NCBI RefSeq assembly: GCF_014205015.1
Contig: NZ_JACHMO010000001.1
Coordinates: 4,712,001-4,776,000, forward strand
From: Saccharothrix ecbatanensis
GTDB lineage: Bacteria > Actinomycetota > Actinomycetes > Mycobacteriales > Pseudonocardiaceae
Length of the DNA: 64,000 nt
Direction of reading: 5' to 3'
In this document: piece after piece, positions 1 to 8,428 of the stretch
How the letters are laid out: every line of letters begins with the position of its first letter
Numbering within the stretch: the stretch's first letter is position 1
Translations under genes and position numbers: made by a program
Notes under the pieces: model-generated
The model's input: only the letters and a program-made list of their open reading frames with translations
What the model was told of the DNA's origin: nothing
The model's database searches: none

Positions 1-4
1 CGGA

Positions 5-313
5 CTAGGAGACGCCCAGGAACCGCAGGCCGGCGGTCGTCGCGGCGGCGAGGACCACCACCACCACGAACGGGGCCTTCCGCCACGCCGCGATCCCACC
101 GACCACCACGCCGATCGGCAGTGCGAGCCCCGCGAAGCCTTGGCCCTTGGTCAGCGTGGACGTTGCGACGAGCGCGAACAGCAGGACCGTCGCAGAGGTG
201 GACATCAGCAGCTTGACCCGGTCCGACAGCTTGAGCCGGTCGCGCAGCAGCGGTCCGGACAGGCGGATCACGTAGGTGCCGGCGGCGAGCACGAGGATGG
301 CGGTCAACGTCAT
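5..313 (-). CDS. azlD: AzlD-family branched-chain amino acid transport subunit
   Basis: Small membrane subunit of the two-part AzlCD exporter for branched-chain amino acids and analogues. The 102-residue product has about four hydrophobic stretches (near residues 3-18, 40-54, 62-75 and 81-100), the usual AzlD size and layout. Its ATG overlaps the TGA of azlC (ATGA), so the two are translationally coupled in one operon. It is complete, ending 5 bp inside the left edge. Family assignment rests on size, hydrophobicity and pairing with AzlC. Confidence 0.88.
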   Translation of the reverse strand: MTLTAILVLAAGTYVIRLSGPLLRDRLKLSDRVKLLMSTSATVLLFALVATSTLTKGQGFAGLALPIGVVVGGIAAWRKAPFVVVVVLAAATTAGLRFLGVS

Positions 314-987
314 GCGGGCACCTTCTGACGTGCGGTGATCAGCAGTCCGACCACCGCGCACAGCACCGGCACGCCCGCGGGCAGGAACGGTGTGGCGGCC
401 AGCGCGACGGCCGCGCCGAGCAGGGCGGCGTTCCTGGTCGCGGCGTCCTTGAGCGCGGGCAGCAGGAGCGCGAAGAGCGCCGCGGGGAACACCGCGTCCA
501 GCCCGAAGGCGTTCGGGTCGCCGATGTTCTGCCCGATGAACGCGCCCGCGACGACCGACACGTTCCAGGCGATGAACAGCGAGATGCCGCACAGCCAGTA
601 GGCGGTCTTGGCCTTGCGCGGGTCGGGTTGGGCCATCGCGAAGGCGGTGGTCTCGTCGATCAGGAGGTGGCTGCCGACGAGCCGTTGGACCAGGCCCTTG
701 CCCAGCACGTCGCCGACGGCCAGGCCGAACGGCAGGTGGCGGACGTTGAGCAGGAGCCCGGCCACGACCGCGGCGGCCGGGCTGCCGCCGGCGGCGACCA
801 CGCCGACCGCCATGAACTGCGCGCCGCCCGCGAAGACGAGGAGCGACATCACCACGGGGAGCCACCACGACATGCCCGCGCTGGTGGAGATCGCGCCGAA
901 GGAAGCGCCGCTGACTGCGGCGCCGGCGGCCACCGCGGAGACGTCACGCAGCAGTCCGGGGTCCAGGGTTCGCCATATCGAACGCAT
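310..987 (-). CDS. azlC: AzlC-family branched-chain amino acid permease
   Basis: Large subunit of the AzlCD exporter (225 residues). Hydrophobic segments include a conserved AzlC-like stretch with FAGGAQF near residues 53-59, followed by the LLNVRHLPFG motif near residues 80-89. AzlC/AzlD pairs export branched-chain amino acids or toxic analogues. It is divergent from the XRE-cupin regulator next to it, which is the likely controller of the operon. The ATG is only 11 bp from the first possible start of that regulator, which argues for a later regulator start. Confidence 0.9.
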   Translation of the reverse strand: MRSIWRTLDPGLLRDVSAVAAGAAVSGASFGAISTSAGMSWWLPVVMSLLVFAGGAQFMAVGVVAAGGSPAAAVVAGLLLNVRHLPFGLAVGDVLGKGLVQRLVGSHLLIDETTAFAMAQPDPRKAKTAYWLCGISLFIAWNVSVVAGAFIGQNIGDPNAFGLDAVFPAALFALLLPALKDAATRNAALLGAAVALAATPFLPAGVPVLCAVVGLLITARQKVPA

Positions 988-1014
988 CGTCTTCTACGAT
1001 GAACAGTGGGGAAG

Positions 1015-1032
1015 CGTTCGTCAAGCCGAACG
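1015..1032. promoter_or_regulatory. Candidate operator between azlC and the XRE-cupin regulator
   Basis: Inverted repeat CGTTCG-N6-CGAACG in the short divergent region, just before the preferred regulator start at 1044. Position and symmetry suit autoregulation plus control of azlCD. The site is inferred from symmetry only. Confidence 0.35.
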
Positions 1033-1043
1033 ATTGGACTGTC

Positions 1044-1601
1044 ATGTCGAACACAGGCGCGCCGCTCCAGGTCATCGCGGCCTCCCTTCGCCGGGAGCGC
1101 GAGCGGGCCGGGCTGTCGTTGAGCGAGTTGGCCAAGCGTGCGGGGATCGCGAAGTCGACGCTGTCCCAGCTCGAGGCGGCGAGCGGCAACCCCAGCGTGG
1201 AGACCCTGTGGGCGCTCGGCGTGGCACTCGGCGTGCCGTTCTCCCGCCTGGTCGACCCACCCGCGGCCCGCGTCCAGGTGATCCGCGCGGGCGAGGGCCC
1301 CGCGATCTACTCGGAACGCGCCAACTACACCGCGACCCTGCTCGCGTCCTGCCCACCCGGCGCCCGCCGCGACATCTACATGCTCCGCCTGGAACCAGGC
1401 GCCGCCCGCGAATCCGAACCGCACATGTCGGGCACGGTGGAACACCTGATCGTCAGCACCGGCCGAATGCTCGCCGGGCCGCGGACGGAACCGATCGAAC
1501 TGGGCCCCGGCGACTACCTCGTCTACCCCGGCGACATCCCGCACACGGCCCAAGCACTCGAACCGGGAACCACCGCCCTGCTGGTCTCGGAGCACGTGTA
1601 G
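1044..1601 (+). CDS. XRE-family regulator with C-terminal cupin domain
   Basis: DNA-binding regulator of the HTH-XRE plus cupin type (185 residues from this start). The N-terminal helix-turn-helix covers about residues 8-62, with the recognition region KSTLSQLE. The C-terminal half is a cupin fold that usually senses a small molecule, ending in GPGDYLVYPGDIPH. It is divergent from azlCD, and regulators of this type commonly control the adjacent transporter. An upstream in-frame ATG at 999 would leave only 11 bp to the azlC start, so ATG 1044 is preferred. Confidence 0.85.
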   Translation: MSNTGAPLQVIAASLRRERERAGLSLSELAKRAGIAKSTLSQLEAASGNPSVETLWALGVALGVPFSRLVDPPAARVQVIRAGEGPAIYSERANYTATLLASCPPGARRDIYMLRLEPGAARESEPHMSGTVEHLIVSTGRMLAGPRTEPIELGPGDYLVYPGDIPHTAQALEPGTTALLVSEHV

Positions 1602-1676
1602 AACGCACGTTCGAGCGATCCAGTCGAGCGAGCAACCGACCGATAGATCTTGCATGCAGACAGCAACCGCACCGCC

Positions 1677-1682
1677 TACAGT
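1677..1682 (+). promoter_or_regulatory. -10 element of a likely leaderless vapB promoter
   Basis: TACAGT fits the actinobacterial -10 pattern TANNNT and lies 7 bases before the ATG at 1690. No Shine-Dalgarno sequence is present. This is the spacing expected when transcription starts on the A of the start codon. Confidence 0.5.
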
Positions 1683-1689
1683 CGAGGAC

Positions 1690-1935
1690 ATGAGCGAGCG
1701 CGACACCAAGCCGGTCCATGTCCGCGACGTGCCCGCCGACGTGGTCGACACCCTCCAGGCACGGGCGAGCGCCGAGGGCATGTCCCTAACGGCCTACCTG
1801 CGCAACATGTTCGTCGAGGTGGCCAGTCGACCGACCATGTCCGAGGTCTACCAGCGAAGCTGGCCGCGCCCGTGGGACGTCGACGGTGAATCGCTCCAGC
1901 GCGCCGTCCGGGAAGCGCGGGCGGACGACGAATGA
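1690..1935 (+). CDS. vapB: VapB/FitA-type antitoxin (ribbon-helix-helix)
   Basis: Antitoxin of a type II toxin-antitoxin pair (81 residues). The N-terminal half resembles a ribbon-helix-helix DNA-binding fold (VHVRDVPADVVDTLQARA, then MSLTAYLRNMF). The C-terminal tail is acidic, suited to wrapping the toxin. The stop overlaps the start of the PIN-domain toxin (ATGA), the normal arrangement. An in-frame ATG at 1654 exists, but the -10-like element directly before 1690 favours the later start. Confidence 0.85.
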   Translation: MSERDTKPVHVRDVPADVVDTLQARASAEGMSLTAYLRNMFVEVASRPTMSEVYQRSWPRPWDVDGESLQRAVREARADDE

Positions 1936-2336
1936 GTTACACCGCCGTGGTGGACAACTCGGCCCTCATCGAGTTCCTGGTCAACCCGAAGCCGAACATC
2001 AAGCTCGCACAACGGATGACGACCGGAACGATCGCCGCCCCGGAACTGATCGACGCGGAGGCGCTCAAGGTCATCCAGGGGCTGAACCGCAGTGGCAAGC
2101 TGACGAACGGACAGGCGACCGCGATCATGCGGAGCATCCAGGACCTACCCATCGTCCGCTTCGCTCACCGGCACCTGCTCGAACGCGCGTGGGCCATCCG
2201 CCACAGCTTGTCCGCGTTCGACTCGCTCTACGTGGCGCTCGCGGAGCAACTCGATGTTCCGCTGCTCACCTGCGACGAGAAGAGCGCCGGCTCCAACAGC
2301 CACGGAGCCCGGTTCGAGGTCTACCCCATCTCCTGA
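1932..2336 (+). CDS. vapC: VapC-type PIN-domain ribonuclease toxin
   Basis: PIN-domain toxin (134 residues), a Mg-dependent RNase neutralised by the preceding antitoxin. Acidic residues expected at the active site are visible: D8 in VVDNSAL, E43, D97 in AFDSLYVAL and D115 near LLTCDEK. Length and spacing match VapC proteins, so the toxin looks intact. It converges on pdxS with a strong hairpin between. Confidence 0.9.
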   Translation: MSYTAVVDNSALIEFLVNPKPNIKLAQRMTTGTIAAPELIDAEALKVIQGLNRSGKLTNGQATAIMRSIQDLPIVRFAHRHLLERAWAIRHSLSAFDSLYVALAEQLDVPLLTCDEKSAGSNSHGARFEVYPIS

Positions 2337-2346
2337 CGAACGACAG

Positions 2347-2373
2347 CGGCCCGCCGGGGTGACCGGCGGGCCG
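2347..2373. terminator. Bidirectional terminator hairpin between vapC and pdxS
   Basis: Perfect 11-bp GC-rich stem (CGGCCCGCCGG / CCGGCGGGCCG) with a 5-base loop, midway between two convergent stop codons. No clear U-tract follows, as is usual in actinomycetes. Confidence 0.75.
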
Positions 2374-2403
2374 TAGTCGTCGCAAAGCGTTACCGCGTCA
2401 GGC

Positions 2404-3318
2404 TTACCAGCCGCGCTCGGCCAGCCGGTGCGGCTCGGGGATCTCCTCCACGTTGATGCCGACCATCGCCTCACCGAGGCCGCGCGACACCTTGGCGATC
2501 ACGTCCGGGTCGTCGTAGAACGTCGTCGCCTTCACGATCGCCTCGGCCCGCTGCGCCGGGTTGCCGGACTTGAAGATGCCCGACCCGACGAACACGCCCT
2601 CCGCACCCAGCTGCATCATCATCGCCGCGTCGGACGGGGTGGCGATGCCGCCGGCGGTGAACAGGACGACCGGCAGCTTGCCGGCCTCCGCCACCTCGCG
2701 GACCAGCTCGTACGGGGCCTGGAGCTCCTTCGCGGCGACGTACAGCTCGTCGGTCGGCAGGTTCTGCAACCGCAGCAGCTCCGCGCGGATCTTGCGCATG
2801 TGCGTGGTGGCGTTGGAGACGTCGCCGGTGCCGGCCTCGCCCTTGGAACGGATCATCGCCGCGCCCTCGGTGATGCGCCGCAGCGCCTCGCCCAGGTTCG
2901 TCGCGCCACACACGAACGGCACGGTGAACTGCCACTTGTCGATGTGGTTGGCGTAGTCCGCCGGGGTCAGCACCTCGGACTCGTCGACGTAGTCCACGCC
3001 GAGCGCCTGGAGCACCTGCGCCTCGACGAAGTGGCCGATCCGCGCCTTGGCCATCACCGGGATGGACACCGCGGCGATGATGCCGTCGATCATGTCCGGG
3101 TCGCTCATCCGGGACACGCCGCCCTGCGCGCGGATGTCGGCGGGTACCCGCTCCAGCGCCATGACCGCCACGGCGCCCGCGTCCTCGGCGATCTTGGCCT
3201 GCTCGGCGTTGACCACGTCCATGATCACACCGCCCTTGAGCATCTCCGCCATGCCCCGCTTGACGCGGGAAGTGCCGGTGACCTGGGTGCCGGTGTCGGG
3301 TGAAGTGGTCACGGCCAA
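2404..3318 (-). CDS. pdxS: Pyridoxal 5'-phosphate synthase lyase subunit PdxS
   Basis: PdxS (304 residues) makes PLP from ribose 5-phosphate, glyceraldehyde 3-phosphate and ammonia supplied by the glutaminase PdxT. Family features are the start of the mature barrel ([16 protein letters not shown]), a lysine in VMAKARIGH, and the phosphate-binding region around [13 protein letters not shown] and GSGIF. Length is normal. No pdxT is adjacent, unlike the common pdxST operon, so the glutaminase must be elsewhere. Confidence 0.97.
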   Translation of the reverse strand: MAVTTSPDTGTQVTGTSRVKRGMAEMLKGGVIMDVVNAEQAKIAEDAGAVAVMALERVPADIRAQGGVSRMSDPDMIDGIIAAVSIPVMAKARIGHFVEAQVLQALGVDYVDESEVLTPADYANHIDKWQFTVPFVCGATNLGEALRRITEGAAMIRSKGEAGTGDVSNATTHMRKIRAELLRLQNLPTDELYVAAKELQAPYELVREVAEAGKLPVVLFTAGGIATPSDAAMMMQLGAEGVFVGSGIFKSGNPAQRAEAIVKATTFYDDPDVIAKVSRGLGEAMVGINVEEIPEPHRLAERGW

Positions 3319-3610
3319 CCTTTCTCGAAGTAGAGGACCTGCACCTCCATGTTACGGGCAACGTGGACCGCCCAGGCATGCCAATCACGCCCGTTCTCGG
3401 CAGGCCACTTGCACTCCCTTCGCAGGTAGTGGCCTACGCCACGGATCGGATCGACACCACCACCCCCAGCACGCCGACCCGGTGCCGCAGACCTGGTCGC
3501 ACCCCCCGTCCGCGTTCCTCCTGCCGGGTTGGGTCTGGCCGCTTGGGGTTGTCCCCCGAGCCCCACGGGTGTGAGATCGGACACTAATCACTTGTGGAGG
3601 TGTGGGTCCC

Positions 3611-5671
3611 ATGGGCAGCAAACACTCCGAAAACGGCCACTCGGCAGGCGCGGTCGCTGTGGACGATCCGGCCAAGGTCCGCAACGTCGTGCTGGTCGGC
3701 CCGTCCGGCTCCGGCAAGACGACGCTCGCCGAGGCCCTGCTCGCCGGCACCGGCGTGGTGACGCGAGCCGGATCGGTCACCGAGGGCAACACCGTGTGCG
3801 ACCACGACCCGGCGGCGGTCCGCCAGCAGCGGTCGGTCGGTCTCGCGGTGGCGCCGATCCGGCACGGTGACATCAAGATCAACCTGATCGACACACCCGG
3901 CTACGCGGACTTCGTCGGCGAGTTGCGGGCCGGATTGCGCGCGGCGGACGCGGCGCTGTTCGTGGTCAGCGCGGCGGAGGGCGTGGACGCGGCCACGATC
4001 ACGCTGTGGGAGGAGTGCGCGACGGTCGGCATGCCGCGCGCGGTCGTGGTCGCGCGGACCGACCACCAGCGCGCCGACGTGGCGGCCGAGATCGCGTCCT
4101 GCCAGGCGGCCTTCGGCGCCGGCGTCGTGCCGCTGTACCTCCCCGACGACGATGGCGGCCTGGTCAACCTGCTGATCACCGACGACCCCCGGTACGAGGA
4201 GGAGCGCAACACGCTGATCGAGGGGATCATCGCGGAGAGTGAGGACGAGACCCTGATGGACCGCTACCTCGGTGGCGAGGACATCGACCAGGGGACGCTC
4301 ATCGCGGACCTGGAGACGGCGGTCGCGCGCGGTTCGTTCCACCCGGTGATGCCGGTGTGCGCGCTGACCGGCCTCGGCCTGCCCGAACTGCTCGACGGCA
4401 TGGCCCGCGCGTTCCCCTCTCCCCTGGAACACCCGTTGCCCGAGGTGACCGGCGTGGACGGCATCCCGCAGCCGCGCCTGGAGGCAGACCCGAACGGACC
4501 GCTGGTCGCCGAGGTCGTGCGCACCGCCGTCGACTCGTACGTGGGTCGTGTGTCGCTGGTGCGCGTGTTCTCCGGGACGCTGCGCCCCGAGCGTCCGGTG
4601 CACGTGTCGGGCCACGGCATGGCCGACCGGGGTCACGAGGACCACGACGTGGACGAACGGGTCGCGCACATCTACTCGCCGTTGGGCGCGAACCTGCGCG
4701 AGGTGCCGTACTGCGTGGCGGGCGACCTGTGCGCGTTGACCAAGCTGAGCTCGGCCGAGACCGGTGACACGGTGTCCGCGCCGGAGAAGCCGCTGCTGAT
4801 GGCGCCGTGGGAGATGCCGGAGCCGCTGCTGCCGGTCGCGGTCGTGCCGCGCAGCCGCAGCGACGAGGACAACCTGGCCCGCAACCTCGGAAAGCTGGTG
4901 GCGGGCGATCCGACGTTGCGGCTGGAACGCAACGCCGAGACCCACCAGCTGGTGTTGTGGTGCATGGGTGAGGCGCACGCGGACGTCGTGCTGGCGCGGT
5001 TGCGCGCGGGTGGCGCGGAGGTCGACACGGAGCCGGTGCGGGTGGCGTTGCGCGAGACGTTCGGGAGCCAGGCCAAGGGCCACGGGCGGCACGTGAAGCA
5101 GTCCGGCGGACACGGCCAGTACGCGGTCTGCGACATCATCGTCGACCCCCTGCCGCGCGGGTCCGGCTTCGAGTTCGTGGACAAGATCGTCGGCGGCGCC
5201 ATCCCGAACCAGTTCATCCCGAGTGTGGAGAAGGGTGTGCGGGCGCAGCTCGAACGCGGGCTGCAAGGCGGTCACCCCGTGGTGGACGTCCGGGTGACGC
5301 TGGTCGACGGCAAAGCGCACTCGGTCGACTCCTCGGACGCCGCGTTCCAGACAGCCGGTTCGCTAGCCCTGAAAGACGCCGCCGCGAACGGTGGGACCTC
5401 GCTGCTGGAGCCGGTGGACGAGGTGACCGTGCGACTGCCGGACGACCACCTCGGCACCGTGCTCGGCGACCTGTCCAGCCGGCGGGGTCGGGTGCTCGGC
5501 ACGGAGGCGGAGAGCCCCGGCTACACGGTGATCCGGGCGGAGGTGCCGGAGACGGAACTGCTCCGGTACGCGGTGGAGCTGCGTTCGCTCACGTCGGGCA
5601 CCGGCACGTACACGCGCCGGTTCAGCCGATACGACCCCCTGCCCCACGCGTTGGCGGTCCAGGCGAAGTAG
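3611..5671 (+). CDS. fusA2: EF-G2-like translation factor family GTPase
   Basis: EF-G paralogue of the actinobacterial EF-G2 type (686 residues). The P-loop GPSGSGKT is at about 30-37 and G3 DTPG at 94-97. The guanine-specificity motif NKxD is replaced by ARTD (148-151), so nucleotide handling probably differs from true EF-G. The domain IV/V region includes HGRHVKQSGGHGQYA. Mycobacterial EF-G2 has been reported to bind guanine nucleotides without ribosome-stimulated GTPase activity. A GGAGG at 3596-3600 is 10 bases from ATG 3611, preferred over GTG 3602. Confidence 0.9.
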   Translation: MGSKHSENGHSAGAVAVDDPAKVRNVVLVGPSGSGKTTLAEALLAGTGVVTRAGSVTEGNTVCDHDPAAVRQQRSVGLAVAPIRHGDIKINLIDTPGYADFVGELRAGLRAADAALFVVSAAEGVDAATITLWEECATVGMPRAVVVARTDHQRADVAAEIASCQAAFGAGVVPLYLPDDDGGLVNLLITDDPRYEEERNTLIEGIIAESEDETLMDRYLGGEDIDQGTLIADLETAVARGSFHPVMPVCALTGLGLPELLDGMARAFPSPLEHPLPEVTGVDGIPQPRLEADPNGPLVAEVVRTAVDSYVGRVSLVRVFSGTLRPERPVHVSGHGMADRGHEDHDVDERVAHIYSPLGANLREVPYCVAGDLCALTKLSSAETGDTVSAPEKPLLMAPWEMPEPLLPVAVVPRSRSDEDNLARNLGKLVAGDPTLRLERNAETHQLVLWCMGEAHADVVLARLRAGGAEVDTEPVRVALRETFGSQAKGHGRHVKQSGGHGQYAVCDIIVDPLPRGSGFEFVDKIVGGAIPNQFIPSVEKGVRAQLERGLQGGHPVVDVRVTLVDGKAHSVDSSDAAFQTAGSLALKDAAANGGTSLLEPVDEVTVRLPDDHLGTVLGDLSSRRGRVLGTEAESPGYTVIRAEVPETELLRYAVELRSLTSGTGTYTRRFSRYDPLPHALAVQAK

Positions 5672-5730
5672 GTCCAACGAAGTAGGCCCGGGTGAGGTAG
5701 GCCCAAGTGAAGTAGGCCCGGGTGAGGTAG
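5665..5730. repeat. 15-bp tandem array beginning on the EF-G2 stop codon
   Basis: Units of the form GARGTAGGCCCRRGT follow each other at 5665 (14 bp), 5679, 5694, 5709 and partly 5724. The first unit contains the TAG stop of the EF-G2 gene (5669-5671), so the array looks like tandem duplication of the gene's 3' end. Confidence 0.85.
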
Positions 5731-5764
5731 CGGACACGGGAACGGATCCGGGCCGGCTCCCGCC

Positions 5765-6260
5765 ACCGGCCCGCCACCGGCTCTGCCCTGCCCTGCCCGG
5801 CCCAGCCCTGCCCTGCCCAAACGAGCCCTGCCCGCCCTGCCCGGCCCAACCGGCTCAGCCCGACCAGCCCAGCCCAACCGGCCCAGCCCGACCAGCCCGA
5901 CCAGCCCGACCAACCGGCCCAGCCCAACCGGCCCAGCCCGCCTCGCCCGGCCCAGCCCGGCACGGCCCGGCACAGCCCGGCACGGCACGGCACAGCGGGC
6001 CCGGCGCGGCACGGCACAGCGGGCCCGGCGCGGTCGAGGCGAGCGGCACGACCCGGCACGGCGCGGAGCGGTCCGGCATGGAGCGGTCCGGCATGGAGCG
6101 GCGCGGTCCGGTCTGAAGCGGCCCGGAGCGGCGCGGCCCGGTCCGGCGCGGTCTGGCGAGCCCTACCTGCCAGCCCTACCTGCCCTGCCCGCCTGGCCTT
6201 GCCCGACCGGCTCTGCTCCTGCTTGCCCTGCCCCTGCCTCTGCCTCTGCCTCTGTCTGCC
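5765..6260. repeat. Low-complexity GC-rich repeat island
   Basis: About 500 bp of nested short repeats with no credible gene. Degenerate GCCCNNCC runs include a 9-bp CCCGACCAG triplication near 5887-5915. A 24-bp unit (CACGGCACAGCGGGCCCGGCGCGG) occurs twice near 5989-6033. A 15-bp GGAGCGGTCCGGCAT occurs twice (6065-6094), and a CCTCTG hexamer repeats near 6235-6254. Long open frames here are low-complexity artefacts. Confidence 0.85.
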
Positions 6261-6388
6261 CGATCTGACCCAGCTCGACCTGTTGCGCCCGGCCTGTTCT
6301 GCCAGTTGAGCCGGGCTGCCCTGCCCGGGCGCCCAGTCGGTCGGCTCTGACCAGCCGTCAGAGCTGGGTCGGCTCGAGCTGGATGTCC

Positions 6389-6456
6389 GCTGGAGCTGGG
6401 TTCGCTAGAGCTGGGTTCGCTAGAGCTGGGTTCGCTAGAGCTGGGTTCGCTAGAGC
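6389..6456. repeat. 15-bp tandem array derived from the SnoaL-like gene end
   Basis: Four 15-bp units (GCTAGAGCTGGGTTC, the first with one change) at 6389, 6404, 6419 and 6434, plus a partial unit at 6449. The same sequence, GCTAGAGCTGGGT, occurs at 6490-6502 across the TAG stop codon (6491-6493, reverse strand) of the SnoaL-like gene. The array therefore appears seeded by that 3' end. Confidence 0.85.
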
Positions 6457-6490
6457 GGAATGTGCGCGTCGGTCGAGGTGGGTGGGTGCG

Positions 6491-6877
6491 CTAGAGCTGG
6501 GTGCGCAATGTGTCGAGGTCGCCCAATACCCACGCGTCGGTCAGTTGGCCGTCTGACGCGGTGAAGAATGCTGCGCCGGTGTAGTTGATTGCACGGCCGT
6601 TGCCCTGCACGCCCAGCAGTACGCCGTGGTGGTGGCCGGTGTAGAGCAGCCGGGCGGCGGCGGTTGGGGGCTCTACTACCAGGGTCACTATTTCGTTGTG
6701 GAAGTCCGGCACGGCGGCTCGCACCTTGTCGCGGTACGTCCGCCAGCCGTCGCGACCGCGGACCGTTGTGCCGAGTGAGCCCCGGAACGTGAAGTCCGGG
6801 GCCAACAGCTCGTCCACCGCCGAGTCGTCCCAGCGGTTCCACGCGTCGGCGTAGAACCGCTCGACCAAGTCCCTCAT
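6491..6877 (-). CDS. SnoaL/NTF2-like small protein
   Basis: A 128-residue alpha+beta-barrel protein of the SnoaL/NTF2-like class. The N-terminus (VERFYADAWNRWD), the central FTFRGSLG and the C-terminal FFTASDGQLTDAWVLGDLD fit ester cyclase or isomerase-like members, but substrate cannot be told. It lies downstream of mmsA on the same strand with a short repeat between, so it may be read through from that operon. Its stop codon is copied in the array on its downstream side. Confidence 0.75.
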   Translation of the reverse strand: MRDLVERFYADAWNRWDDSAVDELLAPDFTFRGSLGTTVRGRDGWRTYRDKVRAAVPDFHNEIVTLVVEPPTAAARLLYTGHHHGVLLGVQGNGRAINYTGAAFFTASDGQLTDAWVLGDLDTLRTQL

Positions 6878-6878
6878 G

Positions 6879-6913
6879 TCATGCGTTTCCGGTGACTCAT
6901 GCGTTCCGGTTGC
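6879..6913. repeat. 17-18 bp duplication at the mmsA stop codon
   Basis: TCATGCGTTTCCGGTGAC (6879-6896) is followed by TCATGCGTTCCGGTTGC (6897-6913). The next unit begins with the TCA that is the mmsA stop codon on the reverse strand (6914-6916). It is a small member of the stop-codon-anchored repeat class of this window. Confidence 0.6.
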
Positions 6914-8428
6914 TCACGTGTTCTGCGGGAAGCCTAGGTTGACCCCGCCGTGGGACGGGTCTAGCCAACGGCTGGTGACTACCTTCGTTCGGGTGAAGAA
7001 GTGCACACCCTCGGTGCCATACGCGTGGGAATCCCCGAACAACGAGTCCTTCCACCCACCGAACGAGTAGTAAGCCACCGGCACCGGGATGGGCACGTTC
7101 ACGCCCACCATGCCGACCTCCACCTCGTTCTGGAACCGCCGCGCCGCACCACCATCGTTGGTGAAGATCGCGGTGCCGTTGCCGTACTGGTTGGCGTTGA
7201 CCACGTCCAGCGCGTCGTCGTACGTCGCCACCCGCAGCACCGACAGCACCGGGCCGAAGATCTCGTCGCGGTAGATCGACATGTCCGCGCCGACGTGGTC
7301 GAACAGGGTTGGGCCTAGCCAGAAACCCTCGAGGTTGCCGTCTATTGTATGCGATCGACCGTCTACGATCAGGGAGGCGCCTTCGGATTGTCCATTGTCT
7401 ACATAAGACAGGACACGATCGCGGTGGGCGCCGGTGACCAGGGGTCCCATTTCGCAGCCAGGGCGGCGGCCGTCGCCTACGTGCAGCTTTTGTATGCGGT
7501 CTACGATCTTCGAGACCAGCTCGTCGCCTACCGGGTCCACGGCGACCACGACCGAGATGGCCATGCACCGCTCCCCCGCCGAACCGAACCCGGCCGACAC
7601 CGCCGCGTCCGCCGCCAGGTCCAGGTCCGCGTCAGGCAGCACCACCATGTGGTTCTTCGCGCCGCCCAACGCCTGCACGCGCTTGCCGTGCCGAGTACCG
7701 GTCTCGTAGACGTACCGCGCGATGGGCGTGGACCCGACGAACGACACCGCCTTCACGTCGGGGTGCTCCAGAATCCGGTCCACCGCCACCTTGTCCCCGT
7801 GCACCACGTTCAGCACACCGTCCGGCAACCCCGCCTCCGCGAAAAGCTCCGCGATGAAGTTCGCCGCCGACGGATCCTTCTCCGACGGCTTCAACACCAC
7901 CGCGTTGCCACACGCGATCGCATTCGGCACGAACCACAACGGCACCATCGCCGGGAAGTTGAACGGCGAGATCACCCCGACCACACCCAGCGGCTGCAGC
8001 ATCGAGTACACGTCAACCCGCGTGGACGCATTCTCGCTGAACCCGCCCTTCAGCAAATGCGGGATGCCACACGCGAACTCCACGGCCTCCAGCGCGCGCT
8101 GCACCTCCCCCGCCGCATCGGACAGCACCTTGCCGTGCTCAGCCGTGACGATCGCGGTCAGCTCACCCTTCCGGGCGTTCAGCAGCTCCCGGAACGCGAA
8201 CATCACGGTGGACCGCTGCGCCAGCGAAGCGTTGCGCCACGACGTGAAAGCCGCACGCGCACCCGCCACCGCTTCATCCACAGTGGACACATCAGCGAAG
8301 TCGACCCGCGACGCCACCTGCCCCGTCGCCGGGTCGTAAACGTCACCGGAGCGCGCGCTGTCGCCGTTCCACGGCTTACCGCCGATCCAGTGCGTGATCC
8401 TGCCGGGTGCATTCCGCCCACTGCTCAC
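6914..8428 (-). CDS. mmsA: Methylmalonate/malonate-semialdehyde dehydrogenase (CoA-acylating)
   Basis: CoA-acylating aldehyde dehydrogenase (504 residues) converting malonate semialdehyde to acetyl-CoA or methylmalonate semialdehyde to propionyl-CoA, with NAD. MmsA hallmarks are PFNFPA with N157, GGAKNH instead of the ELGGK of ordinary aldehyde dehydrogenases, and nucleophile C288 in AGERCMA. It overlaps the aminotransferase by 4 bp. With dihydropyrimidinase and beta-ureidopropionase nearby, the likely role is the last step of uracil/thymine breakdown after beta-alanine transamination. Confidence 0.95.
   Translation of the reverse strand: MSSGRNAPGRITHWIGGKPWNGDSARSGDVYDPATGQVASRVDFADVSTVDEAVAGARAAFTSWRNASLAQRSTVMFAFRELLNARKGELTAIVTAEHGKVLSDAAGEVQRALEAVEFACGIPHLLKGGFSENASTRVDVYSMLQPLGVVGVISPFNFPAMVPLWFVPNAIACGNAVVLKPSEKDPSAANFIAELFAEAGLPDGVLNVVHGDKVAVDRILEHPDVKAVSFVGSTPIARYVYETGTRHGKRVQALGGAKNHMVVLPDADLDLAADAAVSAGFGSAGERCMAISVVVAVDPVGDELVSKIVDRIQKLHVGDGRRPGCEMGPLVTGAHRDRVLSYVDNGQSEGASLIVDGRSHTIDGNLEGFWLGPTLFDHVGADMSIYRDEIFGPVLSVLRVATYDDALDVVNANQYGNGTAIFTNDGGAARRFQNEVEVGMVGVNVPIPVPVAYYSFGGWKDSLFGDSHAYGTEGVHFFTRTKVVTSRWLDPSHGGVNLGFPQNT

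Noticed and set aside
5521..6094. Several reverse-strand frames across the repeat island with Gly/Trp/Ala runs
   Set aside because: Low-complexity translation of GC-rich repeats, no ribosome sites, mutually overlapping.
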